The translations under genes were made by a program, and so were the position numbers. Shown here in pieces: positions 44,574 through 53,816 of a stretch of DNA of 64,000 nucleotides (positions are counted from its first letter, which is position 1; each line of letters begins with the position of its first letter). Source of the DNA: Pseudomonas sp. (GTDB lineage Bacteria; Pseudomonadota; Gammaproteobacteria; Pseudomonadales; Pseudomonadaceae); contig JAKUTK010000005.1 in assembly GCA_022448005.1 (NCBI GenBank), positions 27,294 through 91,293 on the forward strand, given 5' to 3'. The notes below the pieces were generated by a model. That model was given only the letters and a program-made list of their open reading frames with translations. It was not told the origin of the DNA and did no database searches.

Positions 44574-44854
44574 AGACGATGACCATCGAAGAACGCGACC
44601 TGTTGATTCGCTCGATCTGCCAGCAGGTGGGCGAGGGCACGTTGAACCTGCATGAGGCCATCAGGCGGCTGCGCGTCGAGGTCACCGGGCTGAACCAGTC
44701 CCGCTTCGCCAAGATGTGCAAGATTTCCATGCGTGCCCTCAACCACCTGGAGTATGGCGACGGCAACCCCACGCTGAAGACCCTGGAATCGGTGTTCAAA
44801 GTCTTCGGCATGCGGATATCGCTGACGATGATCAATAACCCGCCGCACGCCTAG
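44570..44854 (+). CDS. XRE/HipB-like HTH antitoxin
   Basis: 94 aa from GTG 44570, which overlaps the toxin stop (GTGA) and has GGGGA 6 nt upstream; an ATG lies three codons later. The HTH is in LNQSRFAKMCKISMRALNHLE, with a C-terminal tail TLKTLESVFKVFGMRISL typical of HipB-like repressors. It presumably neutralises the upstream HipA kinase and binds the TTTGCA-N6-TGCAAA sites. Confidence 0.88.
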   Translation: MKTMTIEERDLLIRSICQQVGEGTLNLHEAIRRLRVEVTGLNQSRFAKMCKISMRALNHLEYGDGNPTLKTLESVFKVFGMRISLTMINNPPHA

Positions 44855-45055
44855 CGCGACAAAGACCGCTATAGACACGCGCTTGGGGGCGCCCTGGGTG
44901 AGTGGGCTGAACGATCAAGCGGCGCCACCAACCGCACACGCCCGAACAAACCACCGCCCATCGATGACCAATATCAACCGGCTCGATTTCGACCGCGCCG
45001 TCTGAGCGCGTAGGATGCCCTGCACATCCCCAGTACCCACGCGAGGAGATTGTTC

Positions 45056-45898
45056 ATGCCCGATTGCACTTACGTACCGCCGAAAGTCTGGACCCACGAC
45101 GCGCCCTCGGGCGGCAAGTTCGCCAGCATCAACGCCCCGACCGCCGGTGCGCGCGAGGACAAGGCGTTTCCGGTGGGCAAGCATCCGCTGCAGCTCTACT
45201 CCCTGGCCACGCCCAACGGCGTGAAGGTCAGCATCATGCTTGAGGAGCTGCTTGCCCTTGGCCACAGCGGCGCGGAATACGACGCCTGGCTGATCAAGAT
45301 CGGTGACGGCGACCAGTTCGGCAGCGGCTTTGTCGAGATCAACCCGAACTCCAAGATCCCGGCACTGGCCGACCACAGCGTCGGCGGCGAGCCATTGCGG
45401 GTGTTCGAGTCGGGCTCGATTCTGGTGTACCTGGCCGAGAAGTTTGGCGCCTTCCTGCCGACCGAAACCCGTGCGCGCACCGAAACGATGAACTGGCTGT
45501 TCTGGCAGATGGGTTCGGCGCCCTTTCTCGGTGGCGGCTTTGGCCACTTCTATGCCTACGCGCCGGAGAAGTACGAGTACCCGATCAACCGCTACGCGAT
45601 GGAGGTCAAGCGCCAGCTCGACGTGCTCGATCGCCAACTGGCCGAGAACCGCTACATCGCCGGCGACGAGTACACCATTGCCGACATGGCCATCTGGCCC
45701 TGGTACGGCGTGTTGGCCCGCGGTGAGCTGTACCAGGCCGGTGAGTTTCTCTCGGTGCAGGACTACAAACATGTGCAGCGCTGGGCCGCCGAACTGGCCG
45801 AGCGACCCGGCGTGATTCGTGGACGCAAGGTCAACCGCACCTGGGGCGAGGAGTCCGAACAGGCACCCGAACGTCACAGCGCAGCGGATCTGGATTAA
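45056..45898 (+). CDS. yghU: Glutathione S-transferase-like YghU (disulfide-bond reductase)
   Basis: 280 aa from ATG 45056, with GAGGAG 7 nt upstream; a TTG two codons earlier is disfavoured. The N-terminal extension (TYVPPKVWTHDAPSGGKFASIN), thioredoxin fold with LYSLATPNGVKVSIMLEEL and NPNSKIPAL, and helical domain GGGFGHFYAYAPEKYEYPI match Nu-class GSTs. E. coli YghU binds two glutathiones and reduces organic peroxides and disulfides. Confidence 0.95.
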   Translation: MPDCTYVPPKVWTHDAPSGGKFASINAPTAGAREDKAFPVGKHPLQLYSLATPNGVKVSIMLEELLALGHSGAEYDAWLIKIGDGDQFGSGFVEINPNSKIPALADHSVGGEPLRVFESGSILVYLAEKFGAFLPTETRARTETMNWLFWQMGSAPFLGGGFGHFYAYAPEKYEYPINRYAMEVKRQLDVLDRQLAENRYIAGDEYTIADMAIWPWYGVLARGELYQAGEFLSVQDYKHVQRWAAELAERPGVIRGRKVNRTWGEESEQAPERHSAADLD

Positions 45899-46361
45899 AC
45901 ACGGCCCCCGATGAGGCAGGCCGCGCGCTAGCGGCCTCACCCCCATGGCGCGGACATTGCGGGTCTCGACCGCGAATTGGGTAGCCGCGCCGCACGAACG
46001 TCCACGCCCACTGAGAAGGGCTCTTCGCAAGCCGGTACCGCTTGAGCAAACACTGACTCGTAAGCCGTATCTCAACTCCTATCGCGGTCGAGACCGCTCC
46101 CCACTGAAGCCCCTGCACTGAGCACCACTCACAAAAAGCGCGTCGGCGGCTCGCCCTACGACCTGCTGCCTGCTTAACCGAAGCGGTCCGACCTGTACCA
46201 CTTATTTTTCTGAACTATGGCCGCCCCGCCAGACCCAATATTGATGAGCGCTGCTCCGAGGAGCGGATGAGCCGCCATCACTATGGCAGGTGTCCTCATC
46301 AGTCCCGGGATAAGCGCAGTGCTCGGATAACCCAGTTGTTCAACACAACGCGAGGTGAACC
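45899..46361. other. 463-nt gene-free stretch with a long inverted repeat
   Basis: No supported gene. It holds a 14-bp perfect inverted repeat (see 45962-46095), a hairpin at about 46247-46263 (CTGCTCC-ga-GGAGCGG) and, at its end, the RBS region of the stress-type gene. Short minus-strand frames here look non-coding. Confidence 0.6.
45962..46095. repeat. 14-bp perfect inverted repeat with 106-nt interior
   Basis: GGTCTCGACCGCGA (45962-45975) and its exact reverse complement TCGCGGTCGAGACC (46082-46095) bracket a non-coding segment. The size suggests a miniature element or structured RNA. No target duplication was confirmed. Confidence 0.65.
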
Positions 46362-47159
46362 ATGAAACACACACTAGTAGCGGCGTTTGCGACGTCGACC
46401 GATGCCAACCGTACCGTGGGCGACCTGATGTCGCGGGGCATCGCCCGGGAACAGATTCACTCAGTAGGTGCTGACAGCGCGAACATTCATGCCTACGACG
46501 CGCCCTACTCCACCGAAGGCGGCACTGTCGACCGCGAGCATCACGAGGGCAAGGTCGCACACTTCTTCAAATCGTTGTTCGGCCATGAGCCGCACGAAGA
46601 ACACCGTCGCCATGCCACCGCCTATCCGGAAGCCGTACGCCGAGGCTCGCTGGTGATCGCGGTCGACGTGCATGACGACGATCAACTGGTCCGTGCACGC
46701 GACGCACTGGAGTACAACGGCGCGCTCAATATCGACGACAACGGCAACGGTGCGGGCGCAACCCCAGGCTATTCCGGTGCAACCAGCCCCTATGCCGGCG
46801 CCACCGGTGGTGACAGTCATCTGGACAAGCACTTTGCTAGGGCCGCTGGCCATGCGGGGAACGCAGATCATTCGACCAGCACCCATCGCGATACAGCTGC
46901 ACCGGTTACCGGCGCAACGGGCGCAACGGGTACAGGCCATACGGCCGACACTCATACCGATTCAGGCGACACCGGTCGCTACGACGTGGGCACCGCGGCA
47001 AAACGGGCCGGCACGGGCTACCCGGAAAATACCGGCACAGCCTCCCCGACTGGCGGCGGCCTGGCTGGCGAAACCGTCGGCACCCGCGACGCAACGGAAA
47101 GCCTGGACGCCACCCACGCCGGCACCTGCACCGACCGGGTGTGCGTGATCAAGCGGTAG
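46362..47159 (+). CDS. Stress-type protein with YflT-like N-terminal domain and low-complexity tail
   Basis: 265 aa. The first about 115 residues (LVAAFATSTDANRTVGDLMSRGI through SLVIAVDVHDDDQLVRARDALE) resemble the 'general stress protein 17M/YflT-like' alpha-beta domain. The rest is hydrophilic and low-complexity, rich in Ala, Gly, Thr, His and Asp, and ends in CTDRVCVIKR. No signal peptide or TM. A role in desiccation or osmotic stress is a guess. A strong terminator follows. Confidence 0.75.
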   Translation: MKHTLVAAFATSTDANRTVGDLMSRGIAREQIHSVGADSANIHAYDAPYSTEGGTVDREHHEGKVAHFFKSLFGHEPHEEHRRHATAYPEAVRRGSLVIAVDVHDDDQLVRARDALEYNGALNIDDNGNGAGATPGYSGATSPYAGATGGDSHLDKHFARAAGHAGNADHSTSTHRDTAAPVTGATGATGTGHTADTHTDSGDTGRYDVGTAAKRAGTGYPENTGTASPTGGGLAGETVGTRDATESLDATHAGTCTDRVCVIKR

Positions 47160-47177
47160 AACCGACCGCTGAGCGAT

Positions 47178-47209
47178 CACGGGCCGCGCCATGCGGCCCG
47201 TGTGTTTTC
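47178..47209 (+). terminator. Rho-independent terminator
   Basis: CACGGGCCGC (47178-47187) pairs perfectly with GCGGCCCGTG (47193-47202) across GCCAT and is followed by TGTTTT. Confidence 0.85.
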
Positions 47210-47240
47210 AACCGGCTTCAGCGAGCCGTGCTTACTTCCC

Positions 47241-47732
47241 TCAGCGCTTGCCCAAAGCGCACCGCAGCCCGGAGTTTCCAATTGCCAGCGCCACGCAATC
47301 TTCGGCCAGGCCCAGCGCGGCGTTAACCAGCGGGTCGGATTGATACGGCTTACGCAAGCTCAGCCCCACCTTCGACGCGACTAACGCGGCCGTCGCGCCA
47401 ATCAACGCCGGCAACGCTATCGGCTGTCGCCGTGCGCTGGCCAGCGCCGCTGCGGTCACGCCGCCCGACACCGCGCGAAACATCATCGACGGCAGGATGG
47501 TCCGATCCGGCGCGAAGGGCATCTTGTCGCCCAGCAATTCGCCCGCCGCCATGGGCAGCAGGAATTGCTGTGCACGGTGCGAGGCCAGGGTGCGAGCCGG
47601 CTCGTTCGCCTCGTCGATGTCGTCCCGCGCGGCCAATGCCCGGCTGGTCATGGTGGGGGCCAGGGTGCTGCGCATTCCGGTTACCAGGCCTAGCGCCAGC
47701 GCGCCCCACAAAACATTGCTCAGAGTGGTCAT
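47241..47732 (-). CDS. DUF4126 family membrane protein
   Basis: 163 aa with several hydrophobic helices: LWGALALGLVTGMRSTLAP at the N-terminus, GELLGDKMPFAPDR in the middle, and ALPALIGATAALVASKVGLSLRK. The TGMRS, DK-P-P-R and late-helix pattern fits DUF4126. Function unknown. Convergent with the stress-type gene. Confidence 0.8.
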   Translation of the reverse strand: MTTLSNVLWGALALGLVTGMRSTLAPTMTSRALAARDDIDEANEPARTLASHRAQQFLLPMAAGELLGDKMPFAPDRTILPSMMFRAVSGGVTAAALASARRQPIALPALIGATAALVASKVGLSLRKPYQSDPLVNAALGLAEDCVALAIGNSGLRCALGKR

Positions 47733-47830
47733 GCGTATGCCTCCCGATTGCTCTTAGGTGCGACCGGGATAGGGCATCAGCCGTTCATGTTCAGCTCCGA
47801 GCGGTCACCTCCCCCGTCAAACTACGCTGT

Positions 47831-47861
47831 CAGGGCGTAGGTTGGCGCCAACAGCGCCCTG
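47831..47861. repeat. Nested inverted repeat / cruciform
   Basis: CAGGGCG (47831-47837) and CGCCCTG (47855-47861) enclose the perfect 12-bp palindrome GTTGGCGCCAAC (47841-47852). No U-run, so not an obvious terminator. Confidence 0.7.
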
Positions 47862-48123
47862 GCAGGCGTAGAACGCCAATACCCGGGCATCCGCTAACAG
47901 GCGGCGAAACACTTCTATCCAACATCTGGATGGCTTCTGCGAGGCGAGACACGGCTATCTTGAAGCCGCTTCGGTGGCCAACTGCCCCCCGTCTACCACA
48001 AATACGACGGTCAGTATTTGTGTCAGATCATGTCAACCAGCCAGAAATCACCTCAAATGGGCCGCGCCTTCGCCATGGCGCAGAGCACTCAAACGAATGT
48101 TTTAGCAGCAGAAAACGTAGATA

Positions 48124-48143
48124 TTGGTGCCAATTATCACCAA
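48124..48143. promoter_or_regulatory. Palindromic operator candidate
   Basis: TTGGTG-N8-CACCAA, 140 nt before the chemoreceptor start, in an AT-rich part of the intergenic region. Repressor or activator unknown. Confidence 0.45.
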
Positions 48144-48283
48144 CTTGCAGGGATCGTATCGCCTTAGCCGCAGGGATCAGCCCCGCAGGTCAAACCAAAA
48201 CGATCAACACCACTCGTCAAATGATGACATAAGGCCACTATTTGGCTGATAGCATGCCGGCTCTTGTAGCTGAGGTGATCATC

Positions 48284-49903
48284 ATGCGTCAGGTAGGCAG
48301 TATTCGGCTTCGTCTGGCGATCCTTGTGATCGCCATGTTGGCCGGCTGTATAGCGATGGGTGTGCTTGGGGTAAGCACGCTGAAGTCAACAGTGGCCGGG
48401 CTCAATACGGTCTACCTGGACCGGGTCGTGCCGCTGAGGGATCTGAAAGCGATCTCCGATCTCTATGCGGTGAGCATCGTCGACGCCAGCCATAAGGCGC
48501 GCAGCGGTGAGCTAGAGATGTCCGAGGCGGCCGCCATGACGGTCGATTCGCAAAAGCGCATCGATGAATACTGGCAGGCTTACTTGAACACTCACCTCAT
48601 TCCCGGAGAGCAACGCCTGGTTGCGCGTATCGAACCGCTGATGCAGGCCGCGAAACTGCCGCTGCAAACCTTGGTGCTGGCCCTGCAACGCAATGACCGG
48701 CAAGCCCTGGACAGCTTCGTTTCGACCCAGCTGTATCCCGTCATCGACCCCCTGTCATCAGCTTTCAGCGCGCTCATCGACATTCAGCTCGAGGAGTCGC
48801 AGCGCGAGTATGAGGCCGGCGCGGCACGCTACGAGCGCAGCCTCATGCTCACACTCGGCCTGGGCGTGTTCGTCTCGCTCGCTGGCGCTGCGTTGGCATT
48901 CGCCACCGTACGAGGCATCACTGGCCCGCTGGACTCGCTGAAAATGTCTGCGGCTCGCATCGCCGACGGCGACCTGACCGAAAAAATGACGGTAACCGGC
49001 CGCGACGAAGTAACAGATGTCCAACGCTCGCTTCGCCAGATGCAAGCAAACCTGCGCGCCACGCTTGAAGACATCCAGAACTCCGCAGCACAGCTTGCGG
49101 CGGCGGCCGAGGAGCTGACCACAGTGACCGCCCAATCGGCTCGCACCATTGAAGAGCAGGATCAACAGGTGCAGCTCGCAGCAACCGCAGTGACCGAGAT
49201 GTCCGCCGCCGTGGACGAAGTGGCACGCAATGCAGCCAGCACGTCGGAAGCGTCACGCACTGCTGCAGAACTCACCGGTAGCAGCCGTCAGCAGGTCAGC
49301 GAGACTCGCCGGACCATCGACCAACTCGGCGAGAAGCTGAGCCAGACCGGCTCGACCGTCAACCGCTTGATCGACGAAACCACACGCATCAATCACGTCC
49401 TCGAAGCCATTCACGGCATCGCCGGGCAGACCAATCTGCTCGCCTTGAACGCCGCCATTGAAGCCGCGCGCGCGGGCGAGGCCGGTCGAGGCTTCGCCGT
49501 GGTCGCCGACGAGGTGCGCAGCCTCGCACAACGTACCCAGGCTTCCACTGGCGAAGTCGAGAAGATGCTCAGCACCATCCAGCAAGCCGGCGAAGAAGCC
49601 GCGCAGAACATGCAAGAGAGCAGCAGCTTGGCCGAGCGTAGCCAAGCCATGGCGGGTCAGGCAGATGCCGCGCTGGATCGCGTCTCCGATCAGGTATCAC
49701 AGATCAACGACATGAATCTGGTGATCGCCAGTGCGGCCGAGGAACAGGCGCAGGTAGCACGCTCCGTGGACGAGAACCTGGTTGCGATCGGTGACCTCTC
49801 GCACCAGAGCGCCGCCAGCTCGGAACAGACTTCAGCCGCCAGCGACTCACTGGCACGCCTGGCCGTGCAGCTCAACGACCGCGTGGGTCAATTCCGCCTG
49901 TAA
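48284..49903 (+). CDS. Methyl-accepting chemotaxis protein (4HB sensor)
   Basis: 539 aa from ATG 48284; a start 14 codons upstream is less likely. Layout: TM1 (about 10-30), a helical periplasmic sensor of about 155 residues of the four-helix-bundle type, TM2 (about 188-210), HAMP ([18 protein letters not shown]), then the signalling domain with the invariant hairpin tip [20 protein letters not shown]. The ligand is unknown; amino or organic acids are typical for 4HB receptors. No C-terminal CheR-binding pentapeptide. An orphan gene, not near che genes. Confidence 0.93.
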   Translation: MRQVGSIRLRLAILVIAMLAGCIAMGVLGVSTLKSTVAGLNTVYLDRVVPLRDLKAISDLYAVSIVDASHKARSGELEMSEAAAMTVDSQKRIDEYWQAYLNTHLIPGEQRLVARIEPLMQAAKLPLQTLVLALQRNDRQALDSFVSTQLYPVIDPLSSAFSALIDIQLEESQREYEAGAARYERSLMLTLGLGVFVSLAGAALAFATVRGITGPLDSLKMSAARIADGDLTEKMTVTGRDEVTDVQRSLRQMQANLRATLEDIQNSAAQLAAAAEELTTVTAQSARTIEEQDQQVQLAATAVTEMSAAVDEVARNAASTSEASRTAAELTGSSRQQVSETRRTIDQLGEKLSQTGSTVNRLIDETTRINHVLEAIHGIAGQTNLLALNAAIEAARAGEAGRGFAVVADEVRSLAQRTQASTGEVEKMLSTIQQAGEEAAQNMQESSSLAERSQAMAGQADAALDRVSDQVSQINDMNLVIASAAEEQAQVARSVDENLVAIGDLSHQSAASSEQTSAASDSLARLAVQLNDRVGQFRL

Positions 49904-50161
49904 ACCCTGCCTCTCTAGCCGCCATCCCCCAGGTTCAAGGAAGAACCTCTCATCTCGAGACGATCACTTCTTCCCCTATACCCCGTCGACAACCCAGGCC
50001 GCTCGCAACATCCTCGCGCCGTCCTATACCAGCTCTTGCGCTCACCTCGACGCCTTCGCCAACCGCACGTCGCCTCTCGCCAAAACACCAGAAAGCAGTC
50101 ATCAACCTGCCACGCGCGCTTTCTAGTTTCGGTCGGACTCCACCGCACCGAGGACACAACA

Positions 50162-51985
50162 ATGCATACGCGCGCACTGGATTGGCTGTTAGCGGCAGGC
50201 CTGATCGGCGTTGCCGGCCCGGCGCTGGCTCAGGCTCAGGCTCAGGCACTGCCCGAGCACGGCTCCATCGAACAGGATTATCGCGAGCAGCAGTTGGAAG
50301 GCCTTAGCGCCAGACAGCGCGACAGTGAGCGTCGCAGCTGGCGCGCACCCGACTGGCGGGTCGAGCCGGTGGTGTCGATCAACCTGCTCAGCATCAACGA
50401 CTTTCATGGCCAACTGTCGCCGCGCGCTGTCGCCGGCCGGCCTGCCGGCGGCGCGGCGGTGCTCGCTTCCTACCTGAAATCGGCCAGCGGCGAATACACG
50501 CTGATCGTGCATGACGGTGACCAGGTTGGCGCCTCGCCACCCAACTCCGCCCTGTTGCGCGACGAACCCTCGATCAGCTTCTTCAACCTGCTGGCCAACC
50601 CGCACTGCCGGCCGTTCAGCCGCCAGCTGGACATGCCGCGCAATGCGCAGCCCTTCGCCCAGCAACGCTGCAACCTGATCGGCACCCTCGGCAACCACGA
50701 GTTCGATAACGGCAGGACGGAGCTGCTGCGCCAGCTCACCGGCGGCAACCACGCCAAGGGGCCTTTCCTCGAAGACGAGTGGAAGGGTGCGCGCTACCCC
50801 ACGGTGTCGAGCAACGTCATCGACCGGGCCACCGGCGAGCCTCTGCTACCGCCCTACTCCATCTACTACGCCGGCGGCGTGCGCATCGGCGTGATCGGCG
50901 CCGTGCTCAAGGAGACGCCAACCATCGTCTCGCCTTCCGGCGTCGCCGGGCTGCGTTTCGTCGACGAGGCGGACGCTATCAACCAGTCCGTGGCCGAGCT
51001 GCGCCGACACGGTGTACGCGCGATTGTCGTCGCGCTGCACCAGGGTGGCCGGCAGACCAGCTATGACGGCCCGACCAACCCAGAAGCCGACACCGTTACC
51101 GGCCCGGTAGTCGACATCATCGAGCGACTGGATGATGAAGTGGACGTGGTGATCTCAGGCCATGCACACGGCTTTACCAACGCACTGGTGCCCAATGCCA
51201 ACGGCAAACCTATCCTGGTGACTCAAGCCTTCTCGGCCGGCACCGCCTATGCCGATATCCAGCTCCAGGTCAGCCGCCGTAGCCGCGACATCGTCGAAAA
51301 GTCCGCTGCTGTGATGACCACCTGGGCCGACCAGGGCGCCGGTCTTTCGCCGGACCCTGGAGTCGCCGCGCTGGTGGCGCAGGCCGACGCTCGGGTCGAA
51401 CCCCTGGTCGCGCGCGTGGTGGGGCTTGCACAAAATGCCCTCACCCGCACTGAAACACCGGCTGGTGAATCGGCCTTGGGTAACCTGATCGCCGATGCCC
51501 AACGCGTGGCCACCGACGCGCAAATCAGCTTTATGAACCCGGGAGGCATTCGCGCGGATCTGGACAGCGGTGAAGTGACCTGGGGCGAGCTGTTCGCCAT
51601 CCAGCCATTCGCCAACGATCTGGTTTCCATGGACCTGACTGGCGCGCAGATCAAAATCCTGCTCGAACAACAGTGGCTCGGCCAGAGCTACGCACGCCTG
51701 CTCAAGCCTTCCGGCATTCAGTACAGCTGGTCCGCCAGCCGTCCCGTGGGCAACCGCGTGATCGAGATGCGCGATACCACCGGCGCGCTGATCAACCCGA
51801 CGGCGGCCTACCGCGTAACGGTCAACTCCTTCCTCGCAGGCGGCGGCGACAACTTCACCGTGCTCACCGAAGGCACCAACCGCATCGTCGGCGCGGTGGA
51901 TCTGGATGCGCTGGTGGACTACATCGAAGCATTGCCGCAGCCGTTTACCGCAGCGGTAGAGGGGCGGATCCAGCGGGTGGATTGA
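50162..51985 (+). CDS. Periplasmic bifunctional metallophosphatase/5'-nucleotidase (UshA-like)
   Basis: 607 aa from ATG 50162, with a signal peptide cleaved near ALAQA. Metallophosphatase motifs are NDFHGQLSP, HDGDQVGASP, TLGNHEFDNG, VVALHQGG and VISGHAHGF. The C-terminal 5'-nucleotidase domain carries NPGGIRADL, PFANDLVSM and VNSFLAGGGDNF. It dephosphorylates extracellular nucleotides to nucleosides for uptake. The 258-nt upstream gap shows nothing recognisable. Confidence 0.93.
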   Translation: MHTRALDWLLAAGLIGVAGPALAQAQAQALPEHGSIEQDYREQQLEGLSARQRDSERRSWRAPDWRVEPVVSINLLSINDFHGQLSPRAVAGRPAGGAAVLASYLKSASGEYTLIVHDGDQVGASPPNSALLRDEPSISFFNLLANPHCRPFSRQLDMPRNAQPFAQQRCNLIGTLGNHEFDNGRTELLRQLTGGNHAKGPFLEDEWKGARYPTVSSNVIDRATGEPLLPPYSIYYAGGVRIGVIGAVLKETPTIVSPSGVAGLRFVDEADAINQSVAELRRHGVRAIVVALHQGGRQTSYDGPTNPEADTVTGPVVDIIERLDDEVDVVISGHAHGFTNALVPNANGKPILVTQAFSAGTAYADIQLQVSRRSRDIVEKSAAVMTTWADQGAGLSPDPGVAALVAQADARVEPLVARVVGLAQNALTRTETPAGESALGNLIADAQRVATDAQISFMNPGGIRADLDSGEVTWGELFAIQPFANDLVSMDLTGAQIKILLEQQWLGQSYARLLKPSGIQYSWSASRPVGNRVIEMRDTTGALINPTAAYRVTVNSFLAGGGDNFTVLTEGTNRIVGAVDLDALVDYIEALPQPFTAAVEGRIQRVD

Positions 51986-52041
51986 TCATCAGGTTCGAGG
52001 CGAACCGGGGGGCGCTCACACGCTTTCCCACCTTAGAAATG

Positions 52042-52068
52042 AAAAAGGCGACCCTAAGGTCGCCTCTT
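52042..52068. terminator. Bidirectional terminator
   Basis: GGCGACC-CTAA-GGTCGCC (52047-52064) is preceded by AAAAA, a U-run for the minus-strand ydgA-like gene, and followed by TCTTCTT for the plus-strand nucleotidase. Confidence 0.8.
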
Positions 52069-52085
52069 CTTGCATGACCAGGTGC

Positions 52086-53564
52086 TTACTGGCCGAGCAG
52101 GCCGGCGCCCAGTACCGAACCGAAGGCAAAGCCGATGAATTCCTGAACGGTCATGTCTTGGCCGTTCAAGGTCACCTTGTTGTCGGCGTAATGCAGCGAG
52201 CTGACCAGGCGATCGCCTTGCAGCTGGAACCAGCCCGCACCGAGTGCCATACCGCTGAACAACTCGGTCGTCAGGTCTGCCTGCTGCTGCAACGCAGCCG
52301 GGTCGGCGCTGTACTGCGGTTCGCGCTGAGCGATCAGGCTGGCGACGTCGCGAACCAGGCCTTTAGCGATACCGGCTTCGGCTTTGAGCGAGGCCAGCAT
52401 GCTGATGATCATCGCATCCGGTGTAGAGGCCTCCGAACTCGGGGCCTGCAGGTCGGCCACCACCGACAGGCGGGCCGCACCGTTAGCGGTCTCGAAGCCG
52501 AACTCGTCGAGCGCCACGGTGGGCTTGTGCTCCTGCAATTGCAGGGCAAGCGCCTGCAGCTCCTGCTGCTGAACGTCGGTGATGTTGTCGAGCGCCTCCT
52601 GTGGGGTGGCCGCGCTATCGAGGATCTGCTTGTAACTTTCCACCAGCGCCTTGAGGCTGCCTTCATCCAGGTTGCGCAGGCTGAGGGCGAGCGTCAGGTT
52701 GCGGATGGACTGACCGTTGGCTCCGACCTCGCCGATGCGGTAAGCGATCGACTGGTCGAAGCCGTCGCTGCTGCGACTCGATGCTTCTTCAATGGAGGCG
52801 TTCTTGATGACCACGGCGGGATTGTCGTCAGCCTGGATTTCCATGTGTTCAAGCGTGATGGCCGAGGGGCCTTGGCCGAACCCGTCGACGTAGTCGTGCT
52901 TGTCGACGGTCATGCCGATACCGCTTAGCTGGACCCGTACCGGCTTGCCATCGTCACGGTTTTGCAGGTTCATGTCGATTTCCGGCAGCTGGCCTTCCAG
53001 GCGCACGGTCGTGGTTTCGTCGGCCACTTCGAAATTCAGGGTACCGGCCGCCACGCGAACCGTGCCGTCTTCGTTCGCAAAATTGAGGGGGGCCGAGCGC
53101 AGCGCGCCTTGTTGACTGCCGTCATAGCCGAAGGCGACATCGCCGACCAGCGGGTTTTCGCCTGAGGCGGCCTCGAACAGCGCTTCGGTTTGCGCTGAGC
53201 GCTCAAGGCGGAAATGGCTCTGGGCGGCAACCGGCATCAGCTGCCCATTGGTCAGGCGCGACACCGGAAAGGGGCCGTGCTCGATGCGGTCCTGCAGCAG
53301 CACAGTGAACTGCCGGGGCTCGCCGTCACTGTCTTGGGCCTGGATGTCGACCTGATAGCGGGCGTTACTGGACAGCAGGCCGCTTTCGAAACTGAGCATT
53401 TTGACGGCAACCTCGGCGCCGGCCCCAACGCTCATCTCGCGCAGCTGGACATTGGCCTGCTCGACGGCATCGCGGGCAGTCGATTCAACCTGGGTGCTGG
53501 TGTAAAGGGTCGCGGCGCCGACGAGAGCCAGCGGTACGGCAACGGCAAGTACGAGTTTTTTCAT
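52086..53564 (-). CDS. YdgA family (DUF945) protein
   Basis: 492 aa with an N-terminal signal or anchor helix (MKKLVLAVAVPLALVGAATLY). The body is beta-rich, with YQVDIQAQDSDGEPRQFTVLLQDRIEHGPFP split as in DUF945/YdgA proteins (the 'IEHGPFP' motif). The C-terminus ends in a short hydrophobic glycine-rich stretch (FIGFAFGSVLGAGLLGQ). Envelope protein of unknown function. Confidence 0.88.
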   Translation of the reverse strand: MKKLVLAVAVPLALVGAATLYTSTQVESTARDAVEQANVQLREMSVGAGAEVAVKMLSFESGLLSSNARYQVDIQAQDSDGEPRQFTVLLQDRIEHGPFPVSRLTNGQLMPVAAQSHFRLERSAQTEALFEAASGENPLVGDVAFGYDGSQQGALRSAPLNFANEDGTVRVAAGTLNFEVADETTTVRLEGQLPEIDMNLQNRDDGKPVRVQLSGIGMTVDKHDYVDGFGQGPSAITLEHMEIQADDNPAVVIKNASIEEASSRSSDGFDQSIAYRIGEVGANGQSIRNLTLALSLRNLDEGSLKALVESYKQILDSAATPQEALDNITDVQQQELQALALQLQEHKPTVALDEFGFETANGAARLSVVADLQAPSSEASTPDAMIISMLASLKAEAGIAKGLVRDVASLIAQREPQYSADPAALQQQADLTTELFSGMALGAGWFQLQGDRLVSSLHYADNKVTLNGQDMTVQEFIGFAFGSVLGAGLLGQ

Positions 53565-53715
53565 GGAAACATCCTGTGCGGCGGCTGGGCAGACGTCCTG
53601 TCAGCCGGTGGTTGGCAAGCGGCGGCACTCTAGCAGCGTGTCTGTACAGGCTCCAGCCCGCCATGCTGTGGGATCGACAGGGTGAGAACGTGGGCAACAA
53701 AACTGCTTAAGTGCC

Positions 53716-53737
53716 GTAGGGCGGGCTTCAGCCCACC
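53716..53737. repeat. REP palindrome next to the RAYT gene
   Basis: GTAGGGCGGGC-TTCA-GCCCACC hairpin, 80 nt upstream of the REP-associated tyrosine transposase. It is the best match to the family seen at 23632, 31862 and 57974. Confidence 0.85.
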
Positions 53738-53816
53738 GTCGCTCGGCAAGCATCTCCAGTCAATCGACAAAAGCGCAACGGCGTCGACATACATCTCGTG
53801 AAGGCAAGGAGGCCTC

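Larger units (their letters stand above)
47733..48283. other. 551-nt gene-free region upstream of the chemoreceptor
   Basis: No supported gene. It contains a nested hairpin (47831-47861) and a palindrome TTGGTG-N8-CACCAA (48124-48143). The right half is AT-richer and probably carries the chemoreceptor promoter. No convincing FliA or sigma-54 promoter was recognised by eye. Confidence 0.5.

Noticed and set aside
45962..46095. Inverted repeat considered as an insertion sequence or integron attC site
   Set aside because: No transposase or integrase inside or next to it, the interior is only 106 nt, and the attC core sites are absent.
51987..52010. GGTTCGAGGCGAACC segment considered as a tRNA T-arm
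   Set aside because: No acceptor, D- or anticodon stems can be drawn around it.
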